DNA of 64,000 nt from Ehretia macrophylla (taxonomy: Eukaryota; Streptophyta; Magnoliopsida; Boraginales; Ehretiaceae), in assembly GCA_037974665.1 (NCBI GenBank), contig CM075768.1, positions 4,924,501 through 4,988,500 on the forward strand, given 5' to 3'. Made by a program: the position numbers and the translations under genes. The notes under the pieces are model-generated. The model saw nothing but the letters and a program-made list of their open reading frames with translations. It ran no database searches and was not told the origin of the DNA. Below, in pieces: positions 21,102 through 31,895 of this stretch. How positions within the stretch are numbered: the first letter of the stretch is position 1; each line of letters opens with the position of its first letter.

Positions 21102-21842
21102 TGATGAGAACCTGCCTTAAGCGTCCAAGTTCAATGAACCATTTATTTGGGCAAATTTTCCAGCAAAGATTCAAGTCAATATTCTATTTTCAAGATTCAA
21201 GAACTTCAAGATTCTTCAAAAAGTTTCAAGAAGATTTGAAGATTTGGTCAAGATTTGATTTCTTTGTAATTCTATCTTAGTTTTAGTTTTAGTTTAATTT
21301 GAATTCTAGTTTATTCTCTAGAACCCCTTATGGACGAAATTAGGTGTTCACACTAGGAATGAGCCTTTCTTGGGCTGCAAGTTTGCTTCCTTTTTAGTTA
21401 CTATTTATGTTACTATTCATGTGAATAGTTAATAGGAGTCTTTCTTAGGCTCCAAGTCTACTTCTTTGATCTAGTTACTATTCATATTTTTCCTACTTGG
21501 GCTAGGGTTTAGGAGTCATTTTCCAAGCAGGATACTTATTTATTATTGCCTATGTAAGGCTGTTTTTTGTGATAATAAAGTAAGATGTTTTTGACTATTA
21601 AATTGTAAGATTATTCTCCTCAAGTTCTCAAGAACTTTTTCGAACTTATCAAGATTATTCTTGTGGCGTTCATCCTTGACTTATCAAACGGGTTTTCCAT
21701 CCTCGTTTGTGGCGTCTTCAACTATACCAAGGTTCTTGCTTTGCTAAGCAACGGGTCGCGGTTCCATCCATTCCTGAAAGGTCTTGGGTCGTTTGCCATA
21801 TTTGGTGTTGGGTCGCGTCACATGTTGGCGTGATTCGTATCA
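21102..21842 (+). repeat. B1 3' LTR (741 bp)
   Basis: TGATGAGAACC ... GATTCGTATCA. It differs from the 5' LTR by having one instead of two copies of the ~41-bp TGTTCACACTAGG unit and by scattered substitutions including the TATA change. Confidence 0.88.
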
Positions 21843-22739
21843 CTTATCATGACAATATGTATAGTAATGAAGTCCAATTCCAACAAACATATTTATAGTC
21901 GCAAATTAGCGTGCAGTCCGATCCTTCTGTTAAAATATTCCGATCGTTGTGGGGACCATGAACTGATTAAATCCACTAAACGATTCTATGCATAATTCTA
22001 ATTCGGTGGAATGAGAGATGACATCTATGGAAAAACACATTTCCATCGTTCAACTACCCCGGTCGAGGATTTCTCATTTCAGACGACTGACACTAGATCG
22101 CATAGGACATTGCCTCACTGTCGGAGGTTAACATATCCTATCTTGACAATTACCTGTCGGTCTCTATATCATAAGACTAAACTGCAAGAGGCCTTATCTC
22201 ACCCTCAAAGAAGGTGAGAATTGTCCAAATGCAAGATTTAGCCCCTGATATAGCCAACAACCGTAATTTCTCAAGTCAAAGGATTAATTTGCACAATTTG
22301 CAATGAATGACAAACTATTAATCCAAACTCATGTAGTTTCATTAGTCCGGTCATATTCAATGATCCGTTCTGCCAACGATCATTCATATGTAAGTTAATC
22401 GCATCCCTATGCCGCTGTAGCTCAATGCTCGCTACCTTTTATCATTAAAATCTCTATGTTAATCAAGGTAACTATGTATGATAGTCCGTACTTGATTATT
22501 CTAGTCCTGGTTGAATAATCTAAGGGCTATGAATGCTTTTCAATGTTTATTATGTCGAAGAAACATGTCATTGAATTCTTAATACTTTAAGAATATATTT
22601 CTTCTCTGAAAAACATTGAAGAAATATTCATATAATTGAACGGAGAATATGAACATCCAATAAACATGCCATTCAGATTTACATCAAAATGCCTTATATA
22701 GTTCATCTAACTATATAGCATTAGGGCATATCTCTAACA

Positions 22740-22752
22740 ATCTCTCACTTGC
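22740..22752 (-). other. C1 polypurine tract
   Basis: On the minus strand CAAGTGAGAGAT precedes the LTR start TGTTAGAGATATGCCC, a common copia arrangement (AAGTGGGAGATTG in C2). Confidence 0.7.
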
Positions 22753-22974
22753 GCTAATGCTATAGAATATAGCCTTCAGTGCATATCTACATGGTATACC
22801 ATCCCCATCTTTTCAAGATGACATTCCAACTGCGATTGACTCATGGGCTTAGTATGTGGGTTAGCTACATTCTTTAATGTAGGAACTTTCTGCAGACTTA
22901 TATCTTTTCAAGCAACTATCTTTCAAATGATATGAAAATTTCGTTCAATGTGTTTGGACTTCTGATGAGATCTA
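22753..22974 (-). other. C1 3' untranslated stretch between pol and the polypurine tract
   Basis: Minus-strand sequence after the RNase H end (EPRSHQKSKHIER near 22950-22980). No open frame or other signal is visible. Confidence 0.4.
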
Positions 22975-23945
22975 GGTTCCTTAGCTTGTGCAATAGCTCC
23001 ATTGTTGTTTTAATACAACGATGTCGGCAACTCGATGGAATGAACCACTTCTAGCTCTAACAAGAACTTTCTTATCCAAACAACTTCCTTTGCTGCATCG
23101 GATGCAGCAATGTACTTGGCTTCTATAGTGGAGTTTGCAGTTACTGGTTGTTTGGAACTTTTCCAACATACTGCTCCTCCATTACAAACAAACACAAATC
23201 CGGATGTAGACTTTCTATCATCCGTATCAAATTAAAAATATGAATCTGTGTACCCGTCTATCCGGAGTTCTCCTCATCCATAAATTAGTGCAAGGTCCTT
23301 AGTCCTTCGCAAGTACTTAAGGATATGCTTCACTACCACCCAGTGTTCTTCTCCTGGATCGGATTGATATCTGCTCATAAGGCTTACAACATATGCAATA
23401 TCAGGCCTTGTACATAGCATGGCATATATGAAACTGCCAACAACCGAAGTATAAGGCACACGTTCCATACGTTGCCTTTCATCCCAGATTTGGGAGACAT
23501 GTTCTTAGAAAGATATATTCCATGCTGGATAGGTAGAAGACCTTTTTTAGAACTCTCCATATTGAATTTCTTCAATACTCGCTCTATGTACAGACTTTGA
23601 GACAAGCCAATCAATCTTTTCATTCTATCTCTATAGACACAAATCCCTAAGATATAAAGGCTTCTCCCAAATCTTTCATTGAGAAGTTGCTATTCAACCA
23701 AATTTTAGTCGACATCATCTGTCCAACATCATTTCCAATGATTAAAATATCATCAACATACAAAATCAGAAAGGTGGTCATGTTCCCACTAATCTTCTTG
23801 TATACATAAGGTTCATCATCATTTCTAATGAAACCAATCTCTTTGATCTCATTATTAAATATGATGTTCCAAGAACGAGAGGCTTGCTTTAGACCATATA
23901 TTAATCTTTTAAGCTTACACACTTGATCATTGTTGGATTTAAAAC
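22975..23945 (-). pseudogene. C1 copia RT (C-terminal half) and RNase H
   Basis: It enters abruptly near 23945 with CKLKRLIYGLKQASRSWN (RVT_2), then the active site YVDDILIIGND (~23770), FSMKDLGEA, LSQSLYIERVLKKFNM, PYTSVVGSFIYAMLCTRPDIAY, DPGEEHWVVVKHILKYLRRT, and the RNase H end [28 protein letters not shown]. These are the standard motifs and order of Ty1/copia pol. Several frame changes (near 23640, 23470 and 23270) and stops inactivate it. The upstream half of RT, integrase and gag are deleted, with the 5' LTR remnant joined directly. Confidence 0.85.
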
Positions 23946-24090
23946 CTTCACGCTATTCCAAACATGAACGTCACAAACAAGTCAATTTGTAAACAAACAT
24001 ATAGACGTAAATTCCATTAGGTACAAGTTAATGCCAAAATATCCCAAAATAGGTCATCTAACTATATAGCATTAGGGCATATCTCCAACA
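23946..24090 (-). repeat. C1 5' LTR remnant
   Basis: The minus strand starts TGTTGGAGATATGCCC at 24090 and runs about 125-145 bp with the CAAGTCAATNTGTAAACAAAC block also seen in C3 (56718-56752). It then breaks into pol. The outer LTR end and target duplication are retained, so the deletion is internal. Confidence 0.7.
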
Positions 24091-25242
24091 GTCTTTAGAT
24101 GATTGATAATGCTTGTATAGTTGTTCCTTGGATTGTTGTTTGGTAGGTTCAAGATTGAATGCATGTTGTTATGTGTGATAAGTTGGGTGGCCTACTTTGT
24201 CATCTAACTTGGTTGTCTTAGTTGTTTAATTGATGTTATGTTGATTGAAATGTTGTTAACTGATTGATGATTGATGATCCTCTGGAAGACAACCTACTTT
24301 GTTGTCTTCGCAGAATATGAATGTTTATTATTATTGTCATGAGTCTTGATAGTATGTGCCACCTCTCAGGCAGCGTCGGGCTGTCGAGTTAATAACGACA
24401 TGACTATCATAGACTACTCCCAGATCGCATGGGCGGAGATGTCATGGATTGAGGGGTTAGATGAGGTACCTCGGTTATGTATTATGAGAGTTATAAGAAG
24501 ATGGTTGAGATCGTGTTGGTGTATGGAGCTACACCAACTAAAGTATCCTTTCACAATTAAATGGTTATTTATGTGATTGAATTGAAAAGTTGATGTTAAT
24601 GAAGTTGTTATTGTTGCTCATAGGATGATTTCCCAAAGGGTAAAGTAAATGTTTTCAAAAGATCTTTCGAATCCTCACTGAGCTTTGTTATATATAAGCT
24701 CACCCTTATTCGTTTATTGTCATCAGGTGTAGTTGAGCAGGATACCGGGTATGTTCCTCAAGAAGCTGAGTATGTGCCTTATGTTGATGAGTCTTATATG
24801 CCAGAGTCTTTTCAATGATGCCTGAGCTGAAGTTCTCTTTTTGCTATACTATTTATAGAACTAGTTGGATTGTATTTACTTTGGAGTTATATTGTATAAG
24901 ATGATCTAAATATAGTAGATTGTATAATGCTAGTTAGTTGTCTTATTTTTGGCTTATGAATGGGTTGCTAGACTAGCTTTATAAATGGTATACATATGTA
25001 TAATATAGCATGAGGATTGTTGTTGAAACAGAGGCGTATGGTTGGTTTGTTGTTTATTATATGGTGTTGGATGTGTTGAATGTTGTTGAAATGATTGTGG
25101 AGTTGTTGTTGATAATTGAGTTGGTTGTGTGATGTTATAAAGGGTTGGTTTAGAGCTCTGATATCCGTATTACAGATGTTATAATGCTGAAATTCTATTG
25201 CGTCCTGACTAATTGTAAGTGGGGTTGAATTAGGGCGTGACA
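24091..25242 (+). repeat. LTR fragment of A-type gypsy family, plus orientation
   Basis: It is homologous to the reverse complement of about 9707-10860 (shared: AAGTTGGGTGGCCTACTTTGTCATCTAACTT, the GGAGATGTCATGGATTGAGG block, and the end AGGGCGTGACA at 25242). The first ~1.2 kb of the LTR is missing, the break coinciding with the C1 insertion site. It lies next to gag of A2 in the opposite orientation, so it is an insertion rather than A2's own LTR. CCACC follows at 25243-25247. Confidence 0.75.
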
Positions 25243-25378
25243 CCACCTGCTAACCCTGCGGCTGAAATGGCCTCTTACTGGCCTGACTAGAAACAATATG
25301 CTCCCCTTTCCTTTTCTCCAACATAGAAGCTACATCAAAGGCCTCAGAAAATATATCATACTGATTCAAGGCCATTGC
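25243..25378 (-). pseudogene. A2 gag fragment 3 (after capsid)
   Basis: The minus frame AMALNQYDIFSEAFDVASMLEKRKGE..KRPFQPQG is the counterpart of A1 8640-8760. It is cut on the right by solo LTR a (target repeat ATTGC at 25374-25378) and on the left by the LTR fragment ending 25242. Confidence 0.75.
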
Positions 25379-27852
25379 TGTGATGCCCAAGAATTTCACC
25401 ATATACCTTTTAACTGTTGCATTCACTATTTGTGCATTATCATTGTGCATTACTTGTTACTTTATATGATTACTATTCATTGTGTTTTTCAACCACTTAA
25501 TTACTTCGAATTAGCATTTTTATTAAATCATTTTAATTATTTTAGGAATGAGAAAAATATGCATTTGAACGATTAGTGTTGAGAGTATCCGTTTAGAAAA
25601 TGTTTTATCGAATCTAGTGAATAGTGTTATGTAGTATAACTTTATGTTTTAGTTAGCTAACATTTAATTGCACCTTTGGATTTAATTTAAACTACTTTGA
25701 CTCACTTTTATAGACAACATACACACATAACCTAACACAACATATAATATATACTCAACACAACACATTTTGCTCATATAATGACTTAAAAAAAAAAAAA
25801 GCTGAATAGTGCAGGAGGAAACCCAACAGCCTTGGGAGGGAAAAGGAGAGATTTTTGGCTCTTCAAATCTTCATTTCAAGCCAAGCCAAGCCAAGCTAGG
25901 TGCAAGTGGTTTAGAGGGTTTGCTAGCATCCTACGAGCTTCTACGTGCATTGGTGAGGGATTTGCATGTGAATTTTGCATCTTTTGAAATGTGTAACTTT
26001 CTTGAATTTTTTTTTAGATTTGCTAACAAATGATTATTTAATGCTCAAAAGTTATGATATATGTTATATATAACTGCTAGAGACCATGTTTATGCAATTG
26101 TTTCACTTTTTAATCGGTTAAATTCGTTCGTTGATTTGTAGGGCATGAATAGTGACGTTTTTCTAGGGTTAGTGAATTTGTGCCTTATAGCTTGATTCAT
26201 TGCTTCAAATAGGGTCCTTAGGTGTTAACAAAGGTAGATAAATAACCTCGTGAGGTTCAATGGCTCGGAATTTGGCTAAATTGTGAAATAGGCGACTTTT
26301 TAAAAGGGGTTTCGGGGTTATCGCAAATCCCGGTTAATTTGGCCTTCACATTTGGTATTACTAAGCTATATAGGTGCTAAATAAGCTTTGCTAACTCACG
26401 ATTGAGTTCCGGTTGTAGTACGTGTAGTACTAAGTCAAAAAGGGGCAATTGGGTAACTTCGAGGGTCCTAAAGGTGCCTTATGGGTTAATTAAAAGTATG
26501 GAATAGGCCACTTACTAAACTAGAGTAATAGCTTTAGTTTGGAAGGAAAATGGTTTGTGTTACAGAAGGAATCAAGTAGGAAATCAGTTGTCTCACGCTT
26601 CTATGAGCTTGTAACAGTTCCTTAGATGTTTAAATGTGTTTTTAAGACATTCTTGAGCTTTTGGTAAAATTCTATGTGAAATGTGTAAATGCCCTTTGTA
26701 ATCTGTTTAGTTGTTATATGCTAAAAGCTTCTATTCTTACTGTTTCGAGGACAACCTACTTTGTTGTTCCTCCCATGTGTTATTGCTTCCATTGTTGTTA
26801 TTGTATTGTCATTGATAAAGTGCATTGCATAGTGGTTGCACAACCATAGTGTCCAAGGCAGATGCGATGGGCATTTCTGGGCAGCAGCGGGCTTGCCAGG
26901 ATTGGTGCTCTAACTCCGTACCCTATTCCCTCACTCGCCTGGTCCGGAGATTGCCAGGGTGTATTGGGTCATAGAATATTCGGGGTACATCCGGAGTACA
27001 CCCATTGGAGTTATTAGGGTTTATGCCGGCACAATTGATCGAGGTTCGTGGTTCGTGATTGAAGAAGAAGTGAAGATTGGAGTGTTGGGGTTAAAGTGAA
27101 TCGTATCCTATTAATGTATGGTAACTTGTTATTTCGATTGTCCATTAGTTGTTTTAAATGCTTATTGTGTTATCTGCTGCATTGCACGTCCCCGGTAGAC
27201 TTTATCCCTCACTGGGCAATTGTGATTGCTTATACCTCGCTAAACATGTTTCAGGTGGTGCAGTTGGAGGAGTTGACTTGATTGCTGTGTGCTATTGCTT
27301 GAGATTGGAGTGTTTGCCTGGTAAATTGTGTAAGACTTTGTTTGTATTATGTTATGTTCTATTTTATGCCTATGGGCTTGTACATATTTGGAGTTGTTGA
27401 AAAATTGTAATAGCTAGGTTAATGTATGGCTTGAGTGGTAGTAGATTGTAATAGTTTATCTTTACTTTCCTTTATGCTGCTTGTGTGTGTGTTAATGAAA
27501 GTTAATAGTTGTTTGGCTTTAGTTTATAAGAAAGTCTAATGGTTAATATAGAGTGGTATGATAAGCGGATTAAAAGAGATAGGGTTTCAAGGATTGTTAA
27601 ATACATGCTTAGGTGTGTTTTTTGTCTTAAGGCTCGGTCGACCTTGAAGCTGGGATATAGTTAAAGCTGGAGTTGTTGGAGTTAGAGTTTAGTTGTATTG
27701 TGGCTTATATTATGTTTACAGGTTTTCAGAATGTCCACGGTACAGGGGAGACTCTGTCCGTTTTCCCTAAAATCTATGTCTGGGTTTGGGATTGGGTTGA
27801 GAATAGCATGGTTATTAGAGCCTCCGGTCTCGTGAGGGATCAGGGCATTACA
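25379..27852 (+). repeat. Solo LTR a (2474 bp)
   Basis: TGTGATGCCC ... GGGCATTACA; the ten terminal bases are inverted repeats with one difference. Target repeats ATTGC (25374-25378) and ATTAC (27853-27857) flank it, and A2 gag continues seamlessly across. No primer site, polypurine tract or pol is inside. The last ~130 bp are the reverse complement of the start of solo LTR b, so it is the same family in the opposite orientation; orientation is inferred from A1. An A12 run is at about 25788-25800. Short frames inside are not genes. Confidence 0.82.
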
Positions 27853-28404
27853 ATTACATCCTGAATCTCTGGCCTCAGACCCAAAACAAACCTCTAAGTC
27901 TTACGTTCCTGATCTGATACAAACTCCGGTGCATACCGGGATAGCCTGGTAAAATTGGCCTCATACTGGGCCACCGTAGAATCACCCTGAACCAATGATG
28001 TGAACTCCGCCTCCCTACATTCACGCGCAATCCTCGGGATGTACTTAGCCCGGAACGCCGTAAGAAAAGTATCCCAGACATAGGGAGTACCCTGTGCTTC
28101 CCAATCAGATCTCACGGTACGCCACCATTCCTCAGCCTCGTCATCAAATAGATACACCGCAAAGGTGACCTTCCTCTTATCCGTGTTATCTAGGGGATCA
28201 AAGATTTTCTCAATTTTTCTGATCCAAGCTTCGGCTTTCTGATCGTCGGGCTCACCTTGGAACCTCGATGGATAATAACCCAAAAATTCTTTCAATAAAC
28301 TACGCCCTTGATAACCACCCGGTGCATTCTGCATCTGTACCTAAACATTCTGTGCTTGAGCATCCTGTCCCGCTAAAATCTGTGCCTACCCTGCTATGAC
28401 CTCC
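27853..28404 (-). pseudogene. A2 gag fragment 2 (capsid core)
   Basis: A minus frame from 28334 to 27894 with LLKEFLGYYPSRFQGEPDD, VTFAVYLFDDEAEEWWRT, YVWDTFLTAFRAKYIP and FTRLSRYAPEF, matching the retrotransposon_gag domain of A1 but without A1's 1-bp deletion. Stops occur at its N-terminal side (near 28350 and 28390) and just after it near 27892. Confidence 0.85.
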
Positions 28405-29062
28405 TGTAACGCCCCAATCCCTCACGAGACCGGAGGCTCTAAGAACCATGCTATCCTCAACCCAATCCCAAACCCGGTCTCAAAATTTGAAGGAAAACAG
28501 ACAGAGTCTCCCCTGTACCGTGGACATTCTAGAAACCTGTAAACATTCAATATAGCTACAAAATAACCTAGAACACCAATTCTAATCAAAACCTAGCTTC
28601 AAGTCCATTTGAGCCTTAAGCGAAACAAACAAACAGTTGATATACATACAAGCATGCATTCACAACTTAATTCCTTCGGAAAACCGTTTATCATGCCACT
28701 CCATGATAGCATTGAAACATTCTTAGAAATTGAAACCAATCAAACATCAGAACATTCACTCCCAAGCATGAAAGGTAGTTAGAAGTAGAAACATAAGTTA
28801 TTACATGCCATGATTCCAAATCTACTACTACAACCATCTATATTTCACCTTGCAATTACTTAACATGTACATAGCACTTAAGCTACAAAATAGAACATAA
28901 ATCTACCTCGGGCAATTAGACACAGCAACTAAGGTAACGGGTTAGTCTGAAGCTCCTGATCTTCACCCTTAACCAACTCTAGCTGGGGTTCAACCATAGC
29001 ATCTCATGAAACATGTTAGCGAGGTATGAGCAACCACAATTGCCTAGTGAGGGATAAGGACT

Positions 29063-29796
29063 TGATACGAACCACGCCAACATGCAACGAGACCCAACAC
29101 CAAATATGGCAAACGACCCTAAAACCTTTCAGGAATGGATGGAACCGCGACCCTATGCTTAGCAAAGCTAGAACCTTGGTATAGTTGAAGACGCCACAAA
29201 TGAGGATAGGAAACCCGTTTGATAAGTCAAAAGTTGAACGTCACAAGAATTATCTTGATAAGTTCGAGAATTTCTTGAAGAACTCAAAGGAGAATAATCT
29301 CACAAATTTTATCAATCAAAATTGTCTTCTTTATTATCACAAAAACAACCTTATATAGGCAATAACAAATAAGTATCCTGCTTAGAATAGGACTCCTAAA
29401 CCCTAGCCCAAGTAGGAAAAATGTGAATAGTAACTAGGTCAAAGAAGTAGACTTGGAGCCCAAGAAAGACTCCTATTAACTATTATTCATGTGAAGGAAG
29501 CAAACTTGCAACCCAAGAAAGCCTCATTTCTAGTGTGCACCCCTAACTTGCAGCCCAAGAAAGACTTATCTCTAGTGTGAACACTTGATAAATTAGAATT
29601 CAAATTAAACTAAAACTAAAACTAAGATAGAATTACAAAGAAATCAAATATTGACCAAATCTTCCAAGCTTCTTGAAACTTCTTGAAGAATCTTGAAATT
29701 CTTGAATCTTGAAAACAAAATCTTGACTTGATTCTTTGCTGGAAAATTCACCCAAATCGTTCAATGAACTTGGACGCGTAAGAGTGGTTCTCATCA
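29063..29796 (-). repeat. B2 3' LTR (734 bp)
   Basis: On the plus strand TGATACGAACC ... GGTTCTCATCA, with two copies of the TGTTCACACTAGG-type unit (29505-29590) and the clustered TTCAAGATT motif. Confidence 0.87.
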
Positions 29797-29810
29797 TTCC
29801 CCCCCTCTTG
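29797..29810 (-). other. B2 polypurine tract
   Basis: The minus strand CAAGAGGGGGGGAA lies directly before the LTR start TGATGAGAACC. Confidence 0.8.
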
Positions 29811-30700
29811 AGAAGGATTTGTCCTCAAATCCTCCTGGTTCAAAGACCAGCCTAGGTGGTAGACCATGTGGTATGTCCTCGGGAAACACTTCCTAAAAAT
29901 CCCGCAAGAGAGAAACAACAACATTAGGCAATGCAGAGTCAAGTTGGTTAGTGTTTAAAAGAGTCTCTTTGTACATAAGTACAATCATTGGTCATTTTGA
30001 TATCAAAGCTCTCTTAACCTCACTTGCTTTTGCATAAAAATTTCTTTGTTTTCCCTCTATTTTTATCTCCTTGGCCGCATTCTTTTCTCTTTTTACTACC
30101 TCTCCTGATTCGGCCTTACTCTGTTTTTCACTCTCATTCTTTTGCTCTCTCTGATTCTTTTGATCACTCAAATTCTTTTGTTCACTCAAGTTCTTTTGAT
30201 CACTCAATTTTTGTAACCTCACTTGATCCTCATAAACTTGTTTTGGTGCCATCAGAACTAAAGTGATTGTCCGATGTTTGAACATGAATAAGTACTTGTT
30301 GGTGAAGCCATCATGCTGCACACGTCGATCAAATTGCCATGGTCTTCCTAAAAGAGATGTCCAGTATGCGTAGGTACCACATCGCACAATACTTCATCTT
30401 CATATTTTCCAATGCGAAATGGCACCACAGCCTGTTTTGTAACCCTTACCTCACCACAATCATTCAACCATTGTAGCTTGAATGGACATGGATGTTTAAT
30501 TGTTGTGAGCCCTAGTTTTTCAACCATAGAAGCACTAACAACGTTAGTACAACTACCACCATCAATAATAACACTACATACCTTATCTTTCATATGACAA
30601 CGAGTGTGAAAGATGTTCTCACGTTGTGCTACCTCTTCCTCTTCTTTAGCTTGCAAGCTCAAGGCTCGTCGTGCCACTAGTCCAAGCATCTCCCCATGAT
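29811..30700 (-). pseudogene. B2 protease region ending before RT
   Basis: The minus frame from ~30700 reads RRALSLQAKEEEEVAQRENIFHT..CSVIIDGGSCTNVVSASMVEKLGL (DGG as in B1), LQWLNDCGEVRVTK, then after a small frameshift near 30350 LLGRPWQFDRRVQHDGFTNKY, KQVYEDQVRLQKL, a repeat-rich Lys/Gln/Asn stretch, and finally the EVFPEDIPHGL-equivalent before the polypurine tract. It is more intact than B1: the 30887-30348 and 30387-29992 frames together cover almost all of it. Confidence 0.78.
30130..30210 (-). repeat. In-frame 18-bp repeats in B2 protease region
   Basis: Four units of the form SDQKNL / SEQKNL / SDQKNQ / REQKNE; B1 has two. Expansion keeps the frame. Confidence 0.65.
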
Positions 30701-31041
30701 CTGCCCCAAATTCCACTTTTCCCTCTGTGATGTCCTCTAGTATGGGCATGTCATCAAAATGCATTTCGTCTTCGGACTCAATCTCACCACTCTCCAAGAC
30801 TACTAATGCTTTGTTGTTTGGGCATTGGCTTGCTATGTGTCCCCATCCCTGACATTTAAAACATCTAATCTCACTAGATCGAGTCATAGTAGAAGCTGAT
30901 TTACCTTTGGAAGTCGTGGCATTGGTGGATTGTTTGGACTCGGGCTTGACCTTATATATGTGTTCAAGCCTCTCATGTATTTGTTCAAATTGCTGCTTGT
31001 TGACCTCCTTCGTTGGTATTGTCCGCTTGGTTTTGAGACAT
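30700..31041 (-). pseudogene. B2 mini-gag with CCHC zinc knuckle
   Basis: Start ATG at 31041 (MSQNQADNTNEGGQQAA), then a ~60-bp further deletion relative to B1 with a frame change, QFEQIHERLEHIYKVKPESKQSTNATTSKGK, the knuckle CFKCQGWGHIASQC (~30860-30819), and ESEDEMHFDDMP. The junction of the N-terminal coiled segment with the KVKPESK linker, where capsid should be, is the same as in B1. Confidence 0.75.
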
Positions 31042-31880
31042 GATTAAATTTCACTCCCTCACGTGTTTCACTCAACTCAATTTGGCTTTTACCCTCTATT
31101 AATCTCATGCACTCTTCCTTTTTCCTCTCGTATTCTCCCTTTAGTTCGTTTGAAACTAATCAACACTATCAAGAAGAACCAAGCAGTGAAAACAATTCTG
31201 TCACGGAATCTAAATTTTTTTTTTTTGACAGACCTCTAAGACTCTGGAAACAAGGTTAGACAAAGAAAATTGAACAATACCCAAAGAAAGAAACCTAGAG
31301 AAATAAGAAAATTTGAAAAAAATCTACTCGAAAACACAAAAACACCCAAAAACCCTAGTAAATGATGGAATTTGGCCCTAAGAGGGTGGTGCCCATAGCA
31401 AAAGCTTATGGGTTATGTGTAGAACGTCGTTTTCATTCAGAAAAGTTTGGCCTCGAAGGCTAATTCAACAAAAACATTTTTTATTGTTCACTGTTTTGCT
31501 TTTTTTTAAAACTTTTCAGCTCCGAATCATTTTCTTTTTTCTCTTTTCTTGACTTTTCTTTTTTTTTCTTGATGTTTCTTTTCTTTTCATGATTTTCAGA
31601 AACGAAACAATGAGCAAGTAACCAAGAATTCGAATTTAGATGCACAAGAAACCCTAATTCAAGATTCTAGGGTTTGGCCAATTGAAAGCTAGAAAACGGA
31701 ATTGAAGACAAGACTCAAGAAATGAAATTAAAAGAGCAAGAACGGAATCAAGACAACCAAGAAAACGAATTGGAAGCAAGACACAATCAAGAACGAAGAA
31801 AGGAATTAAAACCTTGACCTAGACTCACAGAATTAACCAATAAAAAACAAGAAAAGGATAGGCAAACCTGATAAACCTAA
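31042..31880 (-). other. B2 untranslated leader
   Basis: Homologous to the B1 and B3 leaders, including poly-purine/pyrimidine runs and the hairpin block at 31370-31430. No coding content. Confidence 0.6.
31392..31412 (-). other. Conserved leader hairpin (B2 copy)
   Basis: The minus strand CCCATAAGCTTTTGCTATGGG folds as a 6-bp outer stem (CCCATA/TATGGG) plus two inner GC pairs around TTTT. Compared with B3 (CCACAG/CTGTGG) one C:G pair is T:A, a paired change. Confidence 0.5.
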
Positions 31881-31893
31881 GCTCTGATTACCA
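31881..31893 (-). other. B2 primer binding site
   Basis: The minus strand TGGTAATCAGAGC is tRNA-Met-like with one extra A relative to TGGTATCAGAGC. It lies 2 bp from the LTR end. Confidence 0.7.
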
Positions 31894-31895
31894 AC

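Larger units (their letters stand above)
18182..21842 (+). mobile_element. Non-autonomous Ty3/gypsy derivative B1 (mini-gag plus protease only)
   Basis: Two ~0.75-kb LTRs, primer binding site, ~870-bp leader, a gag lacking its capsid region, zinc knuckle, protease, then the polypurine tract with no RT, RNase H or integrase. Target duplication CGTAT (18177-18181) / CTTAT (21843-21847) inside the C1 LTR; the joined flanks match the uninterrupted C2 LTR at about 49910-49930. The total length of 3661 bp and the identical deletion points in B2 mark it as a member of a deleted family that moved using proteins from elsewhere. Confidence 0.85.
17155..22739 (-). repeat. C1 3' LTR interrupted by B1 (LTR sequence 17155-18181 and 21843-22739)
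   Basis: The right end reads GGGCATATCTCTAACA; on the minus strand the LTR therefore starts TGTTAGAGATATGCCC. The sequence aligns with C2 (48587-55515) and C3 (55516-56837). Removing B1 gives an LTR of about 1.9 kb. The interruption leaves CGTAT/CTTAT on the two sides. Confidence 0.8.
17155..24090 (-). mobile_element. Ty1/copia element C1, deleted, with B1 nested in its LTR
   Basis: A 3' LTR (17155-22739, split by B1), polypurine tract, the RT-RNase H end of pol, and only the outermost ~145 bp of the 5' LTR. GTCTT lies at 17151-17155 and again at 24091-24095, a probable 5-bp target duplication (one T shared with the LTR start). Gag, protease, integrase and the N-terminal half of RT are missing, as is most of the 5' LTR. 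RT without integrase after it, and YVDD-type RT motifs, place it in copia. Confidence 0.8.
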
